A stretch of DNA of 64,000 nucleotides from Lates calcarifer. Taxonomy: Eukaryota; Chordata; Actinopteri; Centropomidae. The stretch is from the NCBI RefSeq assembly GCF_001640805.2, contig NC_066845.1, positions 17,238,307-17,302,306 on the forward strand, written 5' to 3'. A program made the translations under genes and the position numbers. The notes under the pieces were generated by a model that saw only the letters and a list, made by a program, of their open reading frames with translations, was not told the origin of the DNA and made no database searches. The first letter of the stretch is position 1. Each line of letters begins with the position of its first letter. Below are positions 45,601 through 60,600 of this stretch, in pieces.

Positions 45601-48600
45601 GCCTTTTGTATCAACCTTATCACTCAATATCCCATAATAAATCATCTTTGTGTGTCCTTGCATTCAGGACTTGAGCAGCAGCGACTTAATGAGGCAGCGA
45701 CTCTTCCTGGTGTGTCAGATCATAAGAGTGGGCAGCATGGAGCTCAAAGAGGGAAAGAAACACACCGGTGGACTGAGGAGGCCGTTTGGTGTGGCTGGTG
45801 AGCACCTAATATTTGTTTAAGCAATGCAAAAGCCAATTCAGCAAAAAAATGGCACTCCTTTCTTGTGGTGCAGTTGCTTGAATAGTTCTGTCGAGGTGTA
45901 AAAATGAGGGATCCATGTGCTGAAAGAAATGGGAACACCTGCTTTCTGACCTAGAAAATGCTTCCACTCTGCCTTGGCAAAGGAGTCGGTGGAAATTGGT
46001 TTAGCAACGGTCTTTTTGTTTTTGGCCAGATGATTAGTGGATTTGATGAGAAATGGTTTCCTCTGGTGTTCAAGCAAATGGACTGAAACCAGAGTCAGAA
46101 AGAACATTTAACTCAGAAGTAAAATTATTCTTAGCCAGGAAAAAAAAACACTTTAGGAAAATAGCTGGGTGGAATGAACAATTCAGAGGCATTTGCAAGC
46201 TGGAGATCAAGAACCCTCAATCTGTCTTACTATGCTGGCTGGCTGTCTGCCGTGCCCGGCAACAGGTGAGTGAGATCCAACACCTGGCTCACCTTCTGTT
46301 TCAAAAGTAGAACACACAGTTTCCAGAGTTCTAATGAGTAAATTAACTTTCGTTCAAACTGGGAAATTCCTATTTTGCTGTTGTTTTGGCAGAAAGCGGA
46401 CAAATGTATTACATCTGGTAAATTAGTTTATCCCAGAGTCTGCGGCCTTGCTATGATGCTCCTGTCTTTGTCATTTCAGTGATGGACATTACAGATATTG
46501 CCCATGGCAAAACAGACGATGAGGACAAACAGCATTTCATCCCCTTTCAGCAGTGAGTCTTTTGATGCTGTCACACTTCTTCTACTGTTAACAGGCTCAG
46601 CCTTGTTTTGTATCTTGACACAATTGAGCACGAATAATGGAAAAGAATTGGGATGGGACTCGAGTTATATTCGCTCACTGCTTTCCATCACCTCTTTTTC
46701 AAGGATGCAATTCAGCTTTTTCTATGTTGCATTTCAAGGGCAAATATAAAAAACTTTTTACAATACTGAGTGTTAGCTCTTCGCAAAGACAGGCTTCAAG
46801 GCCATGTTTTCATTGCACCTGCACTGTGTGGGGGGGTGAAGACGATAATATGTTCACAGAGATTCTAGATAGAAGAGCCCAAAAATATCTTGACTGATTC
46901 CTGACATCTAAACCAAATTTTACCAAGGTTTATCCTCTATTTGTCTCTTCTCACCATGTCACAGTTCACTGTGTCTGCTTGAGGAGGTACAGACAAAAAA
47001 CGTTTTTGTAGGATAGAATATTTATGATGTCTGGATTATTGTTTTAAATGTGGATTTTTGTGACATTTTTCTAACCTGAAATACAAAAATCTTTTTGCAT
47101 TTTTCTTATCTAGAGGGCTATATGCCAATCCAGACGTCAGTGCACTTATAGTATGTGATGATCCTGATGTAAAAGTAACTAAATGTTTCCTGGACATGCC
47201 ATATTCTGATCTTCAATGAATACCAGTGGTCTAAATGTGTCCCTTATAAAAGACAAATTGTGCCACAGAAGAATGTGTCAAGCTTTCCAGCCTTGACAAA
47301 TGAGTTTGGAACACTGAGTGACTAAGTTGCCACTGGTAAATCGTGAACTGGATAATTATAAATTAGTAGCAAAAAGGTCAAGCTAAATGAATTTTCCAAT
47401 GAACAATAGACAGAATACACTTATAAAATTGAAAGGTAGTTAAGTGTATATTTTCCTGACACATTATTGCAGTCCTCAAAATATTAAGTGCAATTATCAC
47501 ATCTGCCCACACAGTACAGTACAACACTTAAGTCATACTTCAAAAGGTTATTACTCATTCAAAACTTTTAAGTCATGACTCAGTGGTAAATAATAAGATC
47601 AGCAGGTTCATCACTGCCTCCGAAATGTCATGTCCCTTTATAGTTAACTTATAGAGTCAAATATCTGAGAAACTGTATCTTTGAAGTCAAATGACATTCA
47701 CTATCTGTATTTTATTTCTCATTTAGATTTACAAACAGCCAATAGTGCAGTCAACTCCACCACAGCCAGCTGAATGGTATTCATCAAAACTCAAATTGTT
47801 TCTACAGAAACCTTACAGTAACAATAGTGTAAAATGTAAAACACAAAAGCTAACATTTTAACTCTCGTTAAAATGCCCCTCCCTGGCCACAGCATTTCAT
47901 CTGCCTCACATCTGATATTTGCTCTTGCAAAACACAGATGCCTGTTTGGGACAATGAAACTTTCCTGTACATGTTTCTGCTGTTACGTCCACACAGACAA
48001 CACATAGACTCTGTCCTCCCTCTGCCTCTGCCTCTGCCTCTGCCTCTGCGTCAACCTCTCCCTCTTACCAAACCACTACAGTACACTTATTCCCTTTTGT
48101 CTGAGTGACTTGTGGTCCCTTTCTGATGTCCATACAGTAAACTCAGTTTCAACCCATTTAATGTAAAATTGAGTTGTCTGAGCTGCACCTGTAAGCAACA
48201 TTTGAAAATGTGATAAGTTGCACAGAAAATGGTGAATATGGTAAACATTATACCTTTGTACATCAGCTTGTTAGCATGCTCAAAGTACAGACTAGCAGAG
48301 CCATTAGCATGCCTGTAGACTTATTGCTATGACAATACTAAATTACTGAGATTGAAATTTTGCAACAATTGGCCAAAACATTTATCATTATTTCCAACAT
48401 GATCATCTCAATGAACATGACACACCTTACACACACAACAATTGTGTTATCCATGTGTTCCCCAAGATATATTGATGCACCGTTGGATCAGTTCAATATA
48501 TTTTATATATTAGAATTTTGAATTTAGTATGAAAGCAACAAGAGATGCATCAACTGCTGTGAGTACAAGAACTGTGGATGAAAGAACTGCACAGTATTTT

Positions 48601-51600
48601 GAGAATCACGATTTTCTTTTGACAGTTGTGTCAAAGCAACTTATAAAAACTCTATAACATGACTCTTTGATTAATTTTAATTTCTAATTAATCTGTACTT
48701 TATAAAGTTCAGAATAGTTGTCACTTTAGGTAAGTCAGGTGTGGGGAGGGATAATGGTACAGCTCCTTCATCCATTTGTTTGTCGAGATGCTTGCAGCTG
48801 ATTGTTCTTGCTCTCTTCCCGATGCTTCTCACTCAGGATAGCTATGGAAACCTACATCCGCCAGAGGCAGCTCATCATGTCTCCACTCATGCCATCTCGA
48901 GTCATTGGAGAGAATGAGCCGCTCACTGCTGTCTTCAACAAAGTCATTGCCACGCGGGAGGTCAATCACAAAGGCCAGGGTAAAATGAAGTGCTCACAGA
49001 CAGTGTGTCCCCCTGTGATTTCAGAGGGTCACTCTAAATTGACCTTTATGTTTTGAGGGAAGTAAATGATGTGCAAGAGGTCTATAGGGTGCATGCTTTC
49101 AGTGTCTGCCTCATTGAATTTCTTTACATGTTTGCTGGCAGGGCTGTTTGTGACCCTGAAACTCCTCCCAGGAGATCTTGCCCAAGTCAGGAAGGACTAC
49201 CCCCACTTTGTGGACCGCAGCACAGCTATCGTTAGGAAAATGGGCTTCCCAGAAATCATCCTCCCAGGTGGATTAAAGTCTTTGTTGCTGGGCACTGCTC
49301 TGCATATACCGTGGTCATGTTAATTTAACTTGCTTACAAAGCTGTGAGCAGGGCTCATAAATTGTCAGCACATCTCCCTGATCATCTGTTGTCCCTTCTC
49401 CAGGAAACGTGAGGAATGATATCTATGTAACCCTGGTGCAGGGAGAGTTTGACCGTGGTAAAAAGAAGACCCCAAAAAATGTAGAGGTTATACTGACTGT
49501 GCACGATGATGAAGGCAATCCCATGGAGGTAAAACAGACCAGGAAATGCAACAAATGCTCCTTTTTTAATTATTTCTGATTAAGCTTTATGTGATTAACT
49601 GTGCTAGCATCATCATCAACAGTTTTAGCCTTGTTTGCAACATGGCTTCATGAATAGCAATATTACTACTTTGTAGACTCCCATGAAATTTTCCACTACA
49701 TTCATGGTCTCCAGAGGATCAATCGTCCAGACTTTAGTGATTTGTATTAAGTGCTAATTAGCAAATGTTAGCATTGTAACATGCACCAAGTTTGATCATG
49801 GTAAACATTATGCATGGTAAATTAAACATGGTAAACATAAGTGTGTTAACATTTCCATTATAAGCATATTAGCATACTAATTTTATCATTTATCTCTGTA
49901 CATCCTCACTGTGCTGCTTGCATGGCTGTAGACTGTATTCATAGTTATTCTTAAAGGTTATGTGACTAACTATCTGAGCATTGTCTTGTATTGCTGTGAC
50001 TGTGGTACTGTTTTGATTGTAAATGCATCAAAGAGCATATGGATATTGTTCCTATCATATAAACTAATCTCTTGTCTTCGATTTCTGTAGAAAGCCATAT
50101 TTCCTGGGGCTGGTTATGATGGCATTACAGAGTACAAGTCTGTCATCTACTACCAGGTGAAGCAGCCTTGCTGGAATGAAACAGTCAAGGTAAGCTCATG
50201 TCAAGGACTCACATGTACAGCTCTGCACTTTGAACATAATATCCTATGTTCTCTAGTTAGTTCTTCGAATGGATTTACTATGGCTAAATATAATGAAATA
50301 ATCTTATTGAAGAGATATCGGTACAGAATGTGCTACTCATATAAATCACTTACCAGATAACGTGTCCTACATGTATAATCCTGTAGTCACATTCCTCTGA
50401 CTTTCCCCCCTCCCTGCAAGGTGACAATTCCCATTGAAGACGTGTGCCGCTGTCACCTCAGGGTGATGTTTCGGCACAGATCCTCCCAAGACTGTGAGTG
50501 ACTGTGCCTTATTTGTATGACAAACACCCACATGTAATCCTGCCACCATGTTAAATACAGCTTGAGTGACTGTTGGTGGATCTGTTCCCGTCTTATGCTC
50601 CTGTGCATCCTTCAGCCAGGGACAAATCGGAGAAGCCCTTTGGTATGGCCTTCGTCCGGCTCATGAGAGGAGATGGGACCACACTAAAAGATGGCAAGCA
50701 TGAACTTATCGTCTATAAGGTGCTGTTGCAAAATAATATTTTTGTATTTTTATTTTGCATGAAATTTAATTAATTGCACTTATCTTTAAAATAAGCAGGA
50801 GATTGTTTATTGCTTTTATCTAATTACACAAAAATCTGTGTCTTGAATAGCTGACAGTCGGTAGATGGATTATGCATGAATCTCTCCCCAGTCAATAAAT
50901 ATGACATTAGATCTCCATCGATCGATATGCTTCATGATTCATTCCATATTTTATGAATTTCCTAGGTTGACGTGAAAAAGGCTGAGGATGCAAAGGTTTA
51001 TCTCACCCTGCCAGCGACCTGGGATGAGGTGGAGGAAAAGGAGAAGCAAACGGGGAAGCAGTTCCACCATTCAGGAGTGATTCCTGTGACTAAAGACAGC
51101 TTCCAGATTGCGATGCTCACCTGCTCCACTAAACTCACTCAGAACGGTACTGCAGGGCACATTTCTACTTTTCCCAATCTTCGAATCTTGTAACTCTGAT
51201 AATTAAAAGATGTCCTGTCACATGTCATCTTTAAGAAATGAAACAACAGATAGAGGTGCAGTGCCACTATTGTTTCCTCCCCTCAGATTGCCATGAAATT
51301 AATTAAGCTCATCTGTGTTGCTAATATTTTGCTGATGTGTTGATGTTGATTGATGTAGATCTAATTAGGTTTATATTGAAATTTCAGGCTTTTAACACAA
51401 TTAAACTAACAGATGTTGTAACCGAGGGGGGTGCTGCTACTACTACTGTATTTATTCTGATGTGTTGCTGTTTTATTCCAGTGGATCTGCTCGGCCTGTT
51501 AAACTGGAGGTCTAACCCTGAAGATCTGGACCAGATTCTGCAGAGACTGATGGAGGTCGAGGGAGGGGAGATTGTGAAAGTGAGTTCTCACTGAGTCACG

Positions 51601-54600
51601 AATGCTGTGCTAAATATGTAATATTCTGCTAGCTTTTTATACATGTTGTATAATGTTTTTTTTTAATGGCACTTTTGAAATAGATTTCTGTTTTATGTAC
51701 AGTTTCTCCAGGACACTCTTGATGCCCTGTTCAACATCATGATGGAGACCTCAGAGAAGGACACCTATGATACCCTGGTCTTCAATGCCTTGGTTAGTTT
51801 TTGGTGAAGCCATAGTAATAGTGGGTGGTCATCTTTATCATGCAGTGCAGAAGTACCCATGACAAGATGACATAACACTATACATACCAATGGCTCACAA
51901 CCTTGGGGAACCTGAGGGGTCATGAGATGAATCTCAGGGTCATGGGGGTGTGAAACTGAGTTCTGCTTCACCAAAATATGTGTATTTTCCTGACTTGTCT
52001 TGTATACTTATATACTGCTTTTCTAGTCTTATCGACCACTCAAAGCGCTTCACACTACAGGTCACATTCACACACACATTCATACAGCACTTGTTCTAAA
52101 GAAAGTACTTTATAACACATAAATACACATTCACACACCGATGACACACATCAGAGGCAAATCAGGGTTCAATATCTTGCCCAAGGATACTTTGGCATGC
52201 GTACTGGAGGAGCCGGGGATTGAACCACCGACCGTCCAGTTGGTGGGCGACTGCTCTACCTCCTGAGCCACTGCCGCTCAGTTTCAGCTCAGCAGCTGAA
52301 ATTGAGTACTTCAGGATTGAGTACGTCATCATGACGCATTTTTAATAAACTATTGCAATCAGTGCTAGCCTCAGTAACAAATACACTGAACTTCCTATTT
52401 TCTTGCTGCAACCCTGTCGTTTGTCCATTGAATGCTTTTAAGGCACCAGTATACTCAGAACTGCTTGTCAGATGATTGAACAGTTTCAGTAACCCCCTGC
52501 CCTGCCTTGGATTTTGGTCATTAGAAACAACAATAACCACTTTTGCCTCCGCACATGGTTGGACTCATTTTTTTTCTGGAATAACCCAGTCCATAATGTG
52601 AAGTAGCAGCAGTATGATGATTCATTTTGAATTAGCAGTAACTTAATGCAGCTCTGATACTGTGTAAACAGAGTGAAAAATAAATAATTCGGCTGATATC
52701 AGTTTCATAAAATTCTAAACAGTAAATTGTTAAATTACATGAATGCATGGTTTCTTGTGAATCCCTCTTGTGTGTGAAGATAATTTGACCATGACCATGA
52801 AGAATATCAAAAATGCTTTTTTTGGAGAATGTTTAGGATTATAGCTTTAAAGAGTCACAAGTAAAATTGTCTGGGTATACAGTACTGTGTATGTATAATG
52901 TTTCAACTTAAACAAGGCTGTGATTTTGTATCCTTCTGTTGTTTATAACCAGGTGTTTATAATCACACTTATTGGGGACATAAAATTCCAACACTTCAAC
53001 CCAGTCCTGGAAACCTACATCAACAAGCATTTCAGTGCCACTCTGGCTTACATGTGAGTCTCTGTTCTGTATTTTCCACCTTTGACGGCTTACACCCCTT
53101 CACTCTGTTTATTTTTAGGGCTTCTTTTGCTCTTCTTCTCCACCCACACCCAAATTACCAGCAGACCTTGATGCCTGACTCATTCACTTTTTCAGGAAGC
53201 TAACTGGGGTGCTTAACTACTATGTGGGCCACGCCGAGGAACCCATCCTGACTGAGAGACTCTACGCAGCACTCAAAGCTCTAAAATACCTGTTCAGGTT
53301 TATTGTACAGTCCCGGGTCCTTTATCTCAGGTATCAGAGGCGCTGCCACACACACAAGAATCTATTTTGCACTCTTCGTATTTTAAGGATGACTTCCTTG
53401 TGATGCTTTTCCTGGCCTTCATTCTCAGATTTTATGGGAACAGTGAAGATGGGGACGCTTTCTTCAACTCCATTCGCACCCTCTTCTTGTCTTTCAACAC
53501 CCTCATGGACAGACCACTTGATGAGGGAGTGAAGATAAAGGTAAACTGAAGAATTACTGTACAGTTGATGTTTCCAGGAGCTGTTTTCTGTTTTTTTTTA
53601 TTTGGTATTTGTATTACATTGCATTTTTAAACTCAAAAATAAAACTCAATTGCAGCCAGTCACTATGAAGAGGTTGCTTTAATTTTCAGTTTTAGCTTTT
53701 TTTCAGTGCTGTATGTAAATGACTGCAGAAGTCTAGCTGTGAAAATGTGCTTCACTGTTTTATGGACAAGTTATTGAAAAGTTTTACAAATTAACTGTGA
53801 AATAAGTGTGGGCTCCCTGTTGGCAGCCCCAGCAAGGTGAAGGAAAAAAAATCTGGTAAAAATCTTGTTTTACTAGAGAATAAAAAACATTCCCATGCCT
53901 CAGCCTGACGAGACCTGATTCTTTGCTTTTTCAGGGGGCAATATTGAAATACCTCCCCAGCATCATTAATGACATCCAGACTGTGTTTGATCCCGTGGAG
54001 CTCAGGTAACTCTCCAGAGGGTTTGCACAGCAGGAAATGATAATTGCCTGTCTCAGTGCAAATTATCATATTTACTTCAGAGTAAAGGAGGTGTTATTCT
54101 CAATTCTTGCTGCTGTAAAATTAACCCATCATGTGTGCCGCTTATTAGTCCTCCGTGACAGTAATTACTAGATGTGAAATGTGAGTAGCATTAAAATTGT
54201 CACAGCTGCTCTTTTGGTTCTTTTCTTTCATTCTCCTTTCAGTGTTCTCCTAACGAAGTTCATTGAGAGCATTCCCGACTCTCAGCTTGTGCGTCAGAAG
54301 CTGGGCTGCATGTGTAAAATGGTGGAGAGTGACCTTTTCAGGCAGCCAGGTAGGAGTCCTCGAGGCTCAAAAACCACATAATGACATTTCACACAAGATG
54401 AAGGGAAAATAAAACTCTGCTCCGTATTACACCTACATACAAGATTGTCAGGTCGGCTACATTAAGAGAGAATGTGATGTTTGATCCAATGAGCTCTCTG
54501 TTTTTCTTTGCTCTGTCACTGCAGATTGTCGAGATGTGCTTCTGCCACTTGTTACTGACCAGCTGAGTGGGCAGCTGGACGACCACTCCAGCAAACCTGA

Positions 54601-57600
54601 CTATGAGGCCTGTGTCCAACTGCTCAGCACAGTCTTGGACAACCTGGACCGCAAGGATGTGGTGAGGAGTCCAAAGGGTCATTACGCTCAAATTACAGAA
54701 ACAAAAACATTTAGTCAGAATGAGCTTGTGGATATAATCAGCCAAATGACTTTCCTGTGCAAGGTGGCATTTTTAGAGATAGAGCTCAGACATCCACGGG
54801 GACCTTGTGGCAAAACTGCTGCTGTTTGCGTCGAAAGGAGCCAGTTGAGTTGATTGGGGCTTGCCTTTAGAGGTTTTCCAGGCACGTCCAACTGGAAGGA
54901 AGCCCCAGGGCAGACCTAGAGCGCTCTGAAGGGATTTCATATCCCATCTGGCCTGTTAGTGTTTTGGGGTCTCCCTGGAGGAGCTGGAGTACGTAGCTAA
55001 GGAGAGGAACATCTGGGCTACCGTGCATAGCCTGTTGCCACTGTGACCTATACCCAGATTAGTGGTTTAAAACTGACGGACTGTCTATTCATTTAGATAG
55101 TTTTAGTTTTATTTACCCAGATTTTGAGATATCTGCGTCTGAGATTTCTGCCACCACCTAGATACAATGGACGAAAAGAAATTTCTGCATCATTCAACAT
55201 CATTTCACAGACAAACCACAGACATGAGTAAAATTGATTTAACTGCTGATTAATTTTGTCCTGTCCTGTTCTTAAAAACATCAGAAAATAGTGAAAAATG
55301 TCTGTCACAATTTCCTAAAACCTGAGGTGACAGGTGACATCAATTTTTTTTGTCTGACCAACAGTGCAAAGACCAAAGATATCTAGTTACTCATAATTTA
55401 GGACAAGGAAAAACATAAAATCCTACCAAATTAGAAAATTATTAAAATTATTAAAGCTGCTGCTTTTTTCACTACTGTGAGCAATTCCAAAGAAATTACC
55501 TTCATTTACATAGTAGTGGAGTAGTGGAGAAAATGTTAGCAAATACAGCCAGCACTAAAAATAACTGAGGGAAATAGGTTTTTTGTAATTTGGGTGAATC
55601 AGCCCTTTAATGCTGACAGCACTGTGTAGCATGTCTGTGCGGCTACATCTGAGTTGGTGATTGTACCTGAGGCTATTCTGTCTTTGCAGGGTCCAACCAG
55701 AGGACACGTGCAGCTGATAATGGAGCGGCTTCTTCGCAGGGTTAATCGCACTGTCATCAGCATGGACAGATCCTCCCCTCTTATTGTAAGACACAGTGCA
55801 ATGTACAGCTGAAATACGTCCTTGACGACTACATCCTCAGCACCTATTTTAATTTTAATAATACTGACATCAACAACAGCTAAATATAGTAATATGCCAG
55901 TAACACAAATATAAAAAATGTGCTGGGAAAGCAGGTTTTTTAAGGATATTTTACTGTGAAATAAGTAATAGTGGACTTCTCTGCGGCAGGGCCACTATCT
56001 TGCCTGCATGACGGCCATCCTGAAGCAAATGGATGACATGCATTACGCCCACTACATCAGCACCTTCAAGACAAGACAGGATATCATTGTAAGTGTCCCT
56101 GTTCCTCCCCTGTTGGCTACATCTTGTCCTGAAACATCTCATCAATAACAGGCATTAAACCACCCAGGCCACTTACTGCTGCTTAAGGGAATATTGATTA
56201 TAGACATTTCATGCAATGGATTGGACTGACATGATGAGGATGTCACTGGGCCTCCATTAAGCTGTGGGGAGCATCACGCGTGCCTGACATGTAGCAGCAC
56301 TGCTGTGGATTTGCTTAGTTAGTTTTAAGTACAGGTCTTTCAGATATTACTTACTGCATTTCCTTAAAGCAACAGTGTGCGTGCTCTTGCAGTAAAGCTT
56401 CTACTCTGCCCTCAGGACTTCCTCATGGAGACATTCATCATGTTTAAGGACCTCATGGGAAACGTCTTCCCCGCTGACTGGATGATCATGAATCTGGTGC
56501 AGATGCAGGTCTTCCTGAGGGCCATCAACCAGTACTCGGACGTCCTAAACATGTATTTCCTGGACCAGGCGCATTTCGAACTACAGGTGTGTCTCGCCCT
56601 CCTCCTTCTTGGTAGAGGTTACATTTTTTATTAAACACAGAATCAAAAGCTAGTGTTATGAGAAGGTAATTATGGCATTAATATTTGAAAACCCTTCTCC
56701 CCTCGCAGCTGTGGAATAACTACTTTCATTTGACCGTGGCGTTCCTTACCCACAAGACACTGCAGCTGGAATCTTTCTCCCAAGAAAAACGAAATAAGAT
56801 TCTGAACAAGTAAGATCATTTACAATTCATCAAAAAGATTATTTAAATGGTGAAAACTTAATTTGAGAGTTCTTTGATTTTTAATTTGTCACAGATACGG
56901 AGACATGAGGAAGACTATAGGATTTAAGATGAGAGATATGTGGTACAATCTCGGTGAGTTTCTGTGCACCATCTGATAATGCTGCTATTATCATAGAGTT
57001 TGTGGAGCTGTTTATTCAGAACCTGCCAGTAATGCAGGGGGAATAACAAGACAATATTTTTTATTGTCCAGTTTCACAGTGTGTTGTTGTTTTGTTTACT
57101 ACATTATTAGATTTGGCCTCTGTTTGTTGAGAGATGAAGATGCAGCTTATTGCCTTCTCAAATCATACTATGATATTTCTGTGTGATAATGTTTTGTTGT
57201 CCCTCAGGCCCCCACAAAATGAAGTTCATCCCAGCCATGGTCGGGCCCATTCTGCAGGTCACACTGGTGCCTCAGCCAGAACTGAGAAAAGCTACCATCC
57301 CCATCTTCTTCGACATGATGCAGTGCGAGCACAACTTCAGCCCCGGACGAACATTTGAAACGGTAAAAAGCTATCTCAGAAGTTCAGGACTTTGGTGTTT
57401 TCTGTTTGAATTTGACTGAAGCCGCTCCTGGCTAAATATGACATTTGTGATGTGTACAGTGGTGTGTTTTTTTAATTCCCCTCTTATCTTTGCAGTTTGA
57501 GAACGAACTGATAACAAAATTGGATCAAGAGGTAGAAGGAGGCCAAGGGGATGAGCAGTACAAAGTCCTGCTGGAGAAAACGTAAGGCAGAGGAGCAGAT

Positions 57601-60600
57601 CAAACAGAAAAATATTTCTTTTATTGAGAGTTGTTTAAGTAGTACAACACACCTATCAAAAATCCTTCAACTCTGTGTAATGGGGAATTCGCATAGGATT
57701 GCTTCTAAAATACAACAAAGGGTTCTTTGATTGTGTTTTTGAAAAGTCCTTAAGGAGCCAGAAGGACAAGATGGTCTGTTAGAATAGTAAGAAACCTCTA
57801 ATCAATAGAAAGCTCTTGAGGACAGAATGTATGATCCCAGACGAGAAACAGATTTTAATGTGCGTGTCAGGGAGAAAGGCAGGCTTTGGCAAACTGATAA
57901 ACTGGAAATAGCCATTTACAGCTTAAGACTAGTCTGTGAAGGACATTTGTTTGTATGTGCAGGTTGCTGGAGCACTGCAGACGCCACAGATACCTGTCAC
58001 AGTCAGGAGAGGAGCTGGCTCTGCTGCTGAGCAGCCTGCTGGAGAATCTCCTGGCGTACCGCACCATCACACATGATGAAAGCCCGGAGCACCGCATGAG
58101 CTGCACTGTCAATGTGCTGGTATGGTCTGTGCATGTATTAGCCAAAGGGTTAACACTGTTTGTACATGTATATAAAGTAATTACCTGTGCAAACTGCTTG
58201 AGAGAAAATGTTTTCAGAAATGTGCAGTTTTTATGTTTTTTTTTTTTCTTGCAGAATTTCTACAAAGAGAAGAAGAGGGAGGACATTTACATCCGGTGAG
58301 TGACAGAAATTTTGATCGCGTGGTTCTTGGACCAAATTGCGAACTGTATCTAACTGATGTGCTCGTGTAACCAGGTACTTGTACAAGCTGCGAGATTTGC
58401 ACCTGGACTGCGAGAACTACACAGAGGCAGCCTACACTCTGATACTACATGCTGAGTTACTGGAGGTCTCTGACACATCCAAGTCTTCTTTTTTTCAGCC
58501 TAAACAAGATCAATTTTTTATGTTTGAGCTGTTTAACCTTTGCTGATATCACCATGCTAAATGTTCACCTGAGTGTTGATTTATTGACTCATTCATTTGC
58601 TTCCACAGTGGTCTGACAAACCCTGTGCACCACATCTGATACCTCGAGATGGGGAGCATGTGTGGACCCAACAGGAGCTTAAAGAGAGGCTTTTCCAGGA
58701 GATCATATGTTACTTGGACAAGGGCAAGGTGAGTATTCACTGCTCTGCCTGTGAGCTGGTGTCAAAAGTGCAGATGATGTTCTTTTACACAAAGAATTTA
58801 CACAAAATGTGCCCTCTGTGTTAACATTGTGACACAGGAACTTACTAAAGCTCACACACTAACCTCAGGTTTCTCGGTTGTGCAAGTATTTAGATACCTC
58901 AGCTGGCTGCGACATACCAACAGTTTTCCCTTGAAACCGTGAGGTGGGGGGGGTTCGCAGAGGACAGCCATGGGAGCCAGATGGCAAAGTTTAGCCTGTG
59001 CTCCTGTGTATTTTATGTTCATGTTTAATGTCCCCTTTTAACTGAGCGATGTACATGTCTTCTCAGATGTGGGAGAAGGCCATTGAGCTTGGCAAACAGT
59101 TGGCCAAGATGCACGAGATCCACATGTTTGACTTCATGGAGCTCAGCCAGCTGCTGGTAAGAGGATGTGTGCTTTGCAATTCAGCAGCACAAACAAAACA
59201 CTGTCACTCTAAAACATTAAAATACCTGCATCTTCATAAACGGATATGAAAACAACTTCAGTGCAGATGGTTTTATTGTAAATGCCTCGTTAATACTATT
59301 GAAATTAGTCGGATGAGTAACAGTGGATAGGAATTGTTAGTGCAATTATTTGACAGAACAACACAAGGAAGGGGAGAGGACAGGAGTGTGTGTTAGCCTG
59401 TTTACCCAACTCATTTCTACCCTGATAGTGCCTGCTGATGCTGGGGAGTTTGAATGTATTATGAAGAACCTATTTATAAAGTCTCTCTCTGTTAGTCATT
59501 TGGTATGTGTGCTCCAATAATCTTCTCTGAAAATTACACAAAAGAAAATGAGAGTAACCATGGTTTCCTTTTTTTCTTTTGATGTTACTGGAATTAATTT
59601 ATATAGAAAATTTCATTTTGTAACCACTAACAGACTAATTACAACAAACTGTATATGTGCTGCAACCTTACCAATTTTTTGTCCTCTGTCACAGAAAAAA
59701 CAAGCCCAGTTCTATGAAAACATAATGCATGCGATGCGGCCACAGCCAGAGTATTTTGCTGTAGGATATTATGGCCTTGGATTCCCTTCTTTCCTCAGGG
59801 TAAGAAAATGATTACCTATTTCAATAGATAGAGACTTAGAGAAACCCTCATGTGCCTGTGCTTATGCAATGAGTTGGCTTTTTGAAACATTTCTCACGTC
59901 AATGCGCCATAATTCTGATAAAGGTTATTGGCTTTTTGATGACACCATAGAATGTTAGAATGAATACAATCCTGCCAAGGCGTTGCACAAGCACACCTCT
60001 CATATATTATGGAAAATAAGGTCAGTCATAATTCAGGCTTTTGACTCAGTTTCATTTGTTGTGTTACACACTGAAATGTTGTGCTGCAGAACAAGATGTT
60101 CATCTATCGAGGAAAGGAGTACGAGTGGCTTGAGGACTTCAGCTTAAAGCTGCTCTCTCAGTTCCCAAACGCGGTCCGGATGACTAGCACAGCGCCCCCT
60201 GGAGACAACATCAGCACTTCCCCCGGACAGCGTATCCTTAAACCAAAAGTCACACCAAAGCTATTCAGTCATGTTAGAGGCATGGCTGTAGGGATGGTAA
60301 TGTTTAATTCATCCGGTACTTTGGTTTATGACCTAATGGCATTCCCATCAGCCATAGCTGCATTTTGTGTTTATTGCTAGTTATCAAATATTAGCATGCC
60401 AACACAGTACATCTGCTTAACATTAGCAGGTTAGCATTGACATTGTGAGCATGCTGATAATAACTTTTAGCTCAAAGCATCACTGTGCCTAAGTACAGCC
60501 TCACCAAGCTGCTAACATGACTGTAGACTATTAGCCCCGTTTGACAGTTACAGATAAAAAAAAAACGTCTGATTCAGTACAACTGGTCTTTATCTGCTCC

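Larger units (their letters stand above)
46553..48836 (+). other. dock5 intron 11 (2.3 kb)
   Basis: This intron holds a hexanucleotide repeat, (CTGCCT)n, at 48020-48049, and a fragment of the 'TTAGCATGC' dispersed repeat at about 48240-48325. The rest is AT-rich. Confidence 0.65.

Noticed and set aside
52216..52280. Possible functional tRNA gene
   Set aside because: A and B boxes are present but there is no proper acceptor stem or 3' end; it continues into a SINE body.
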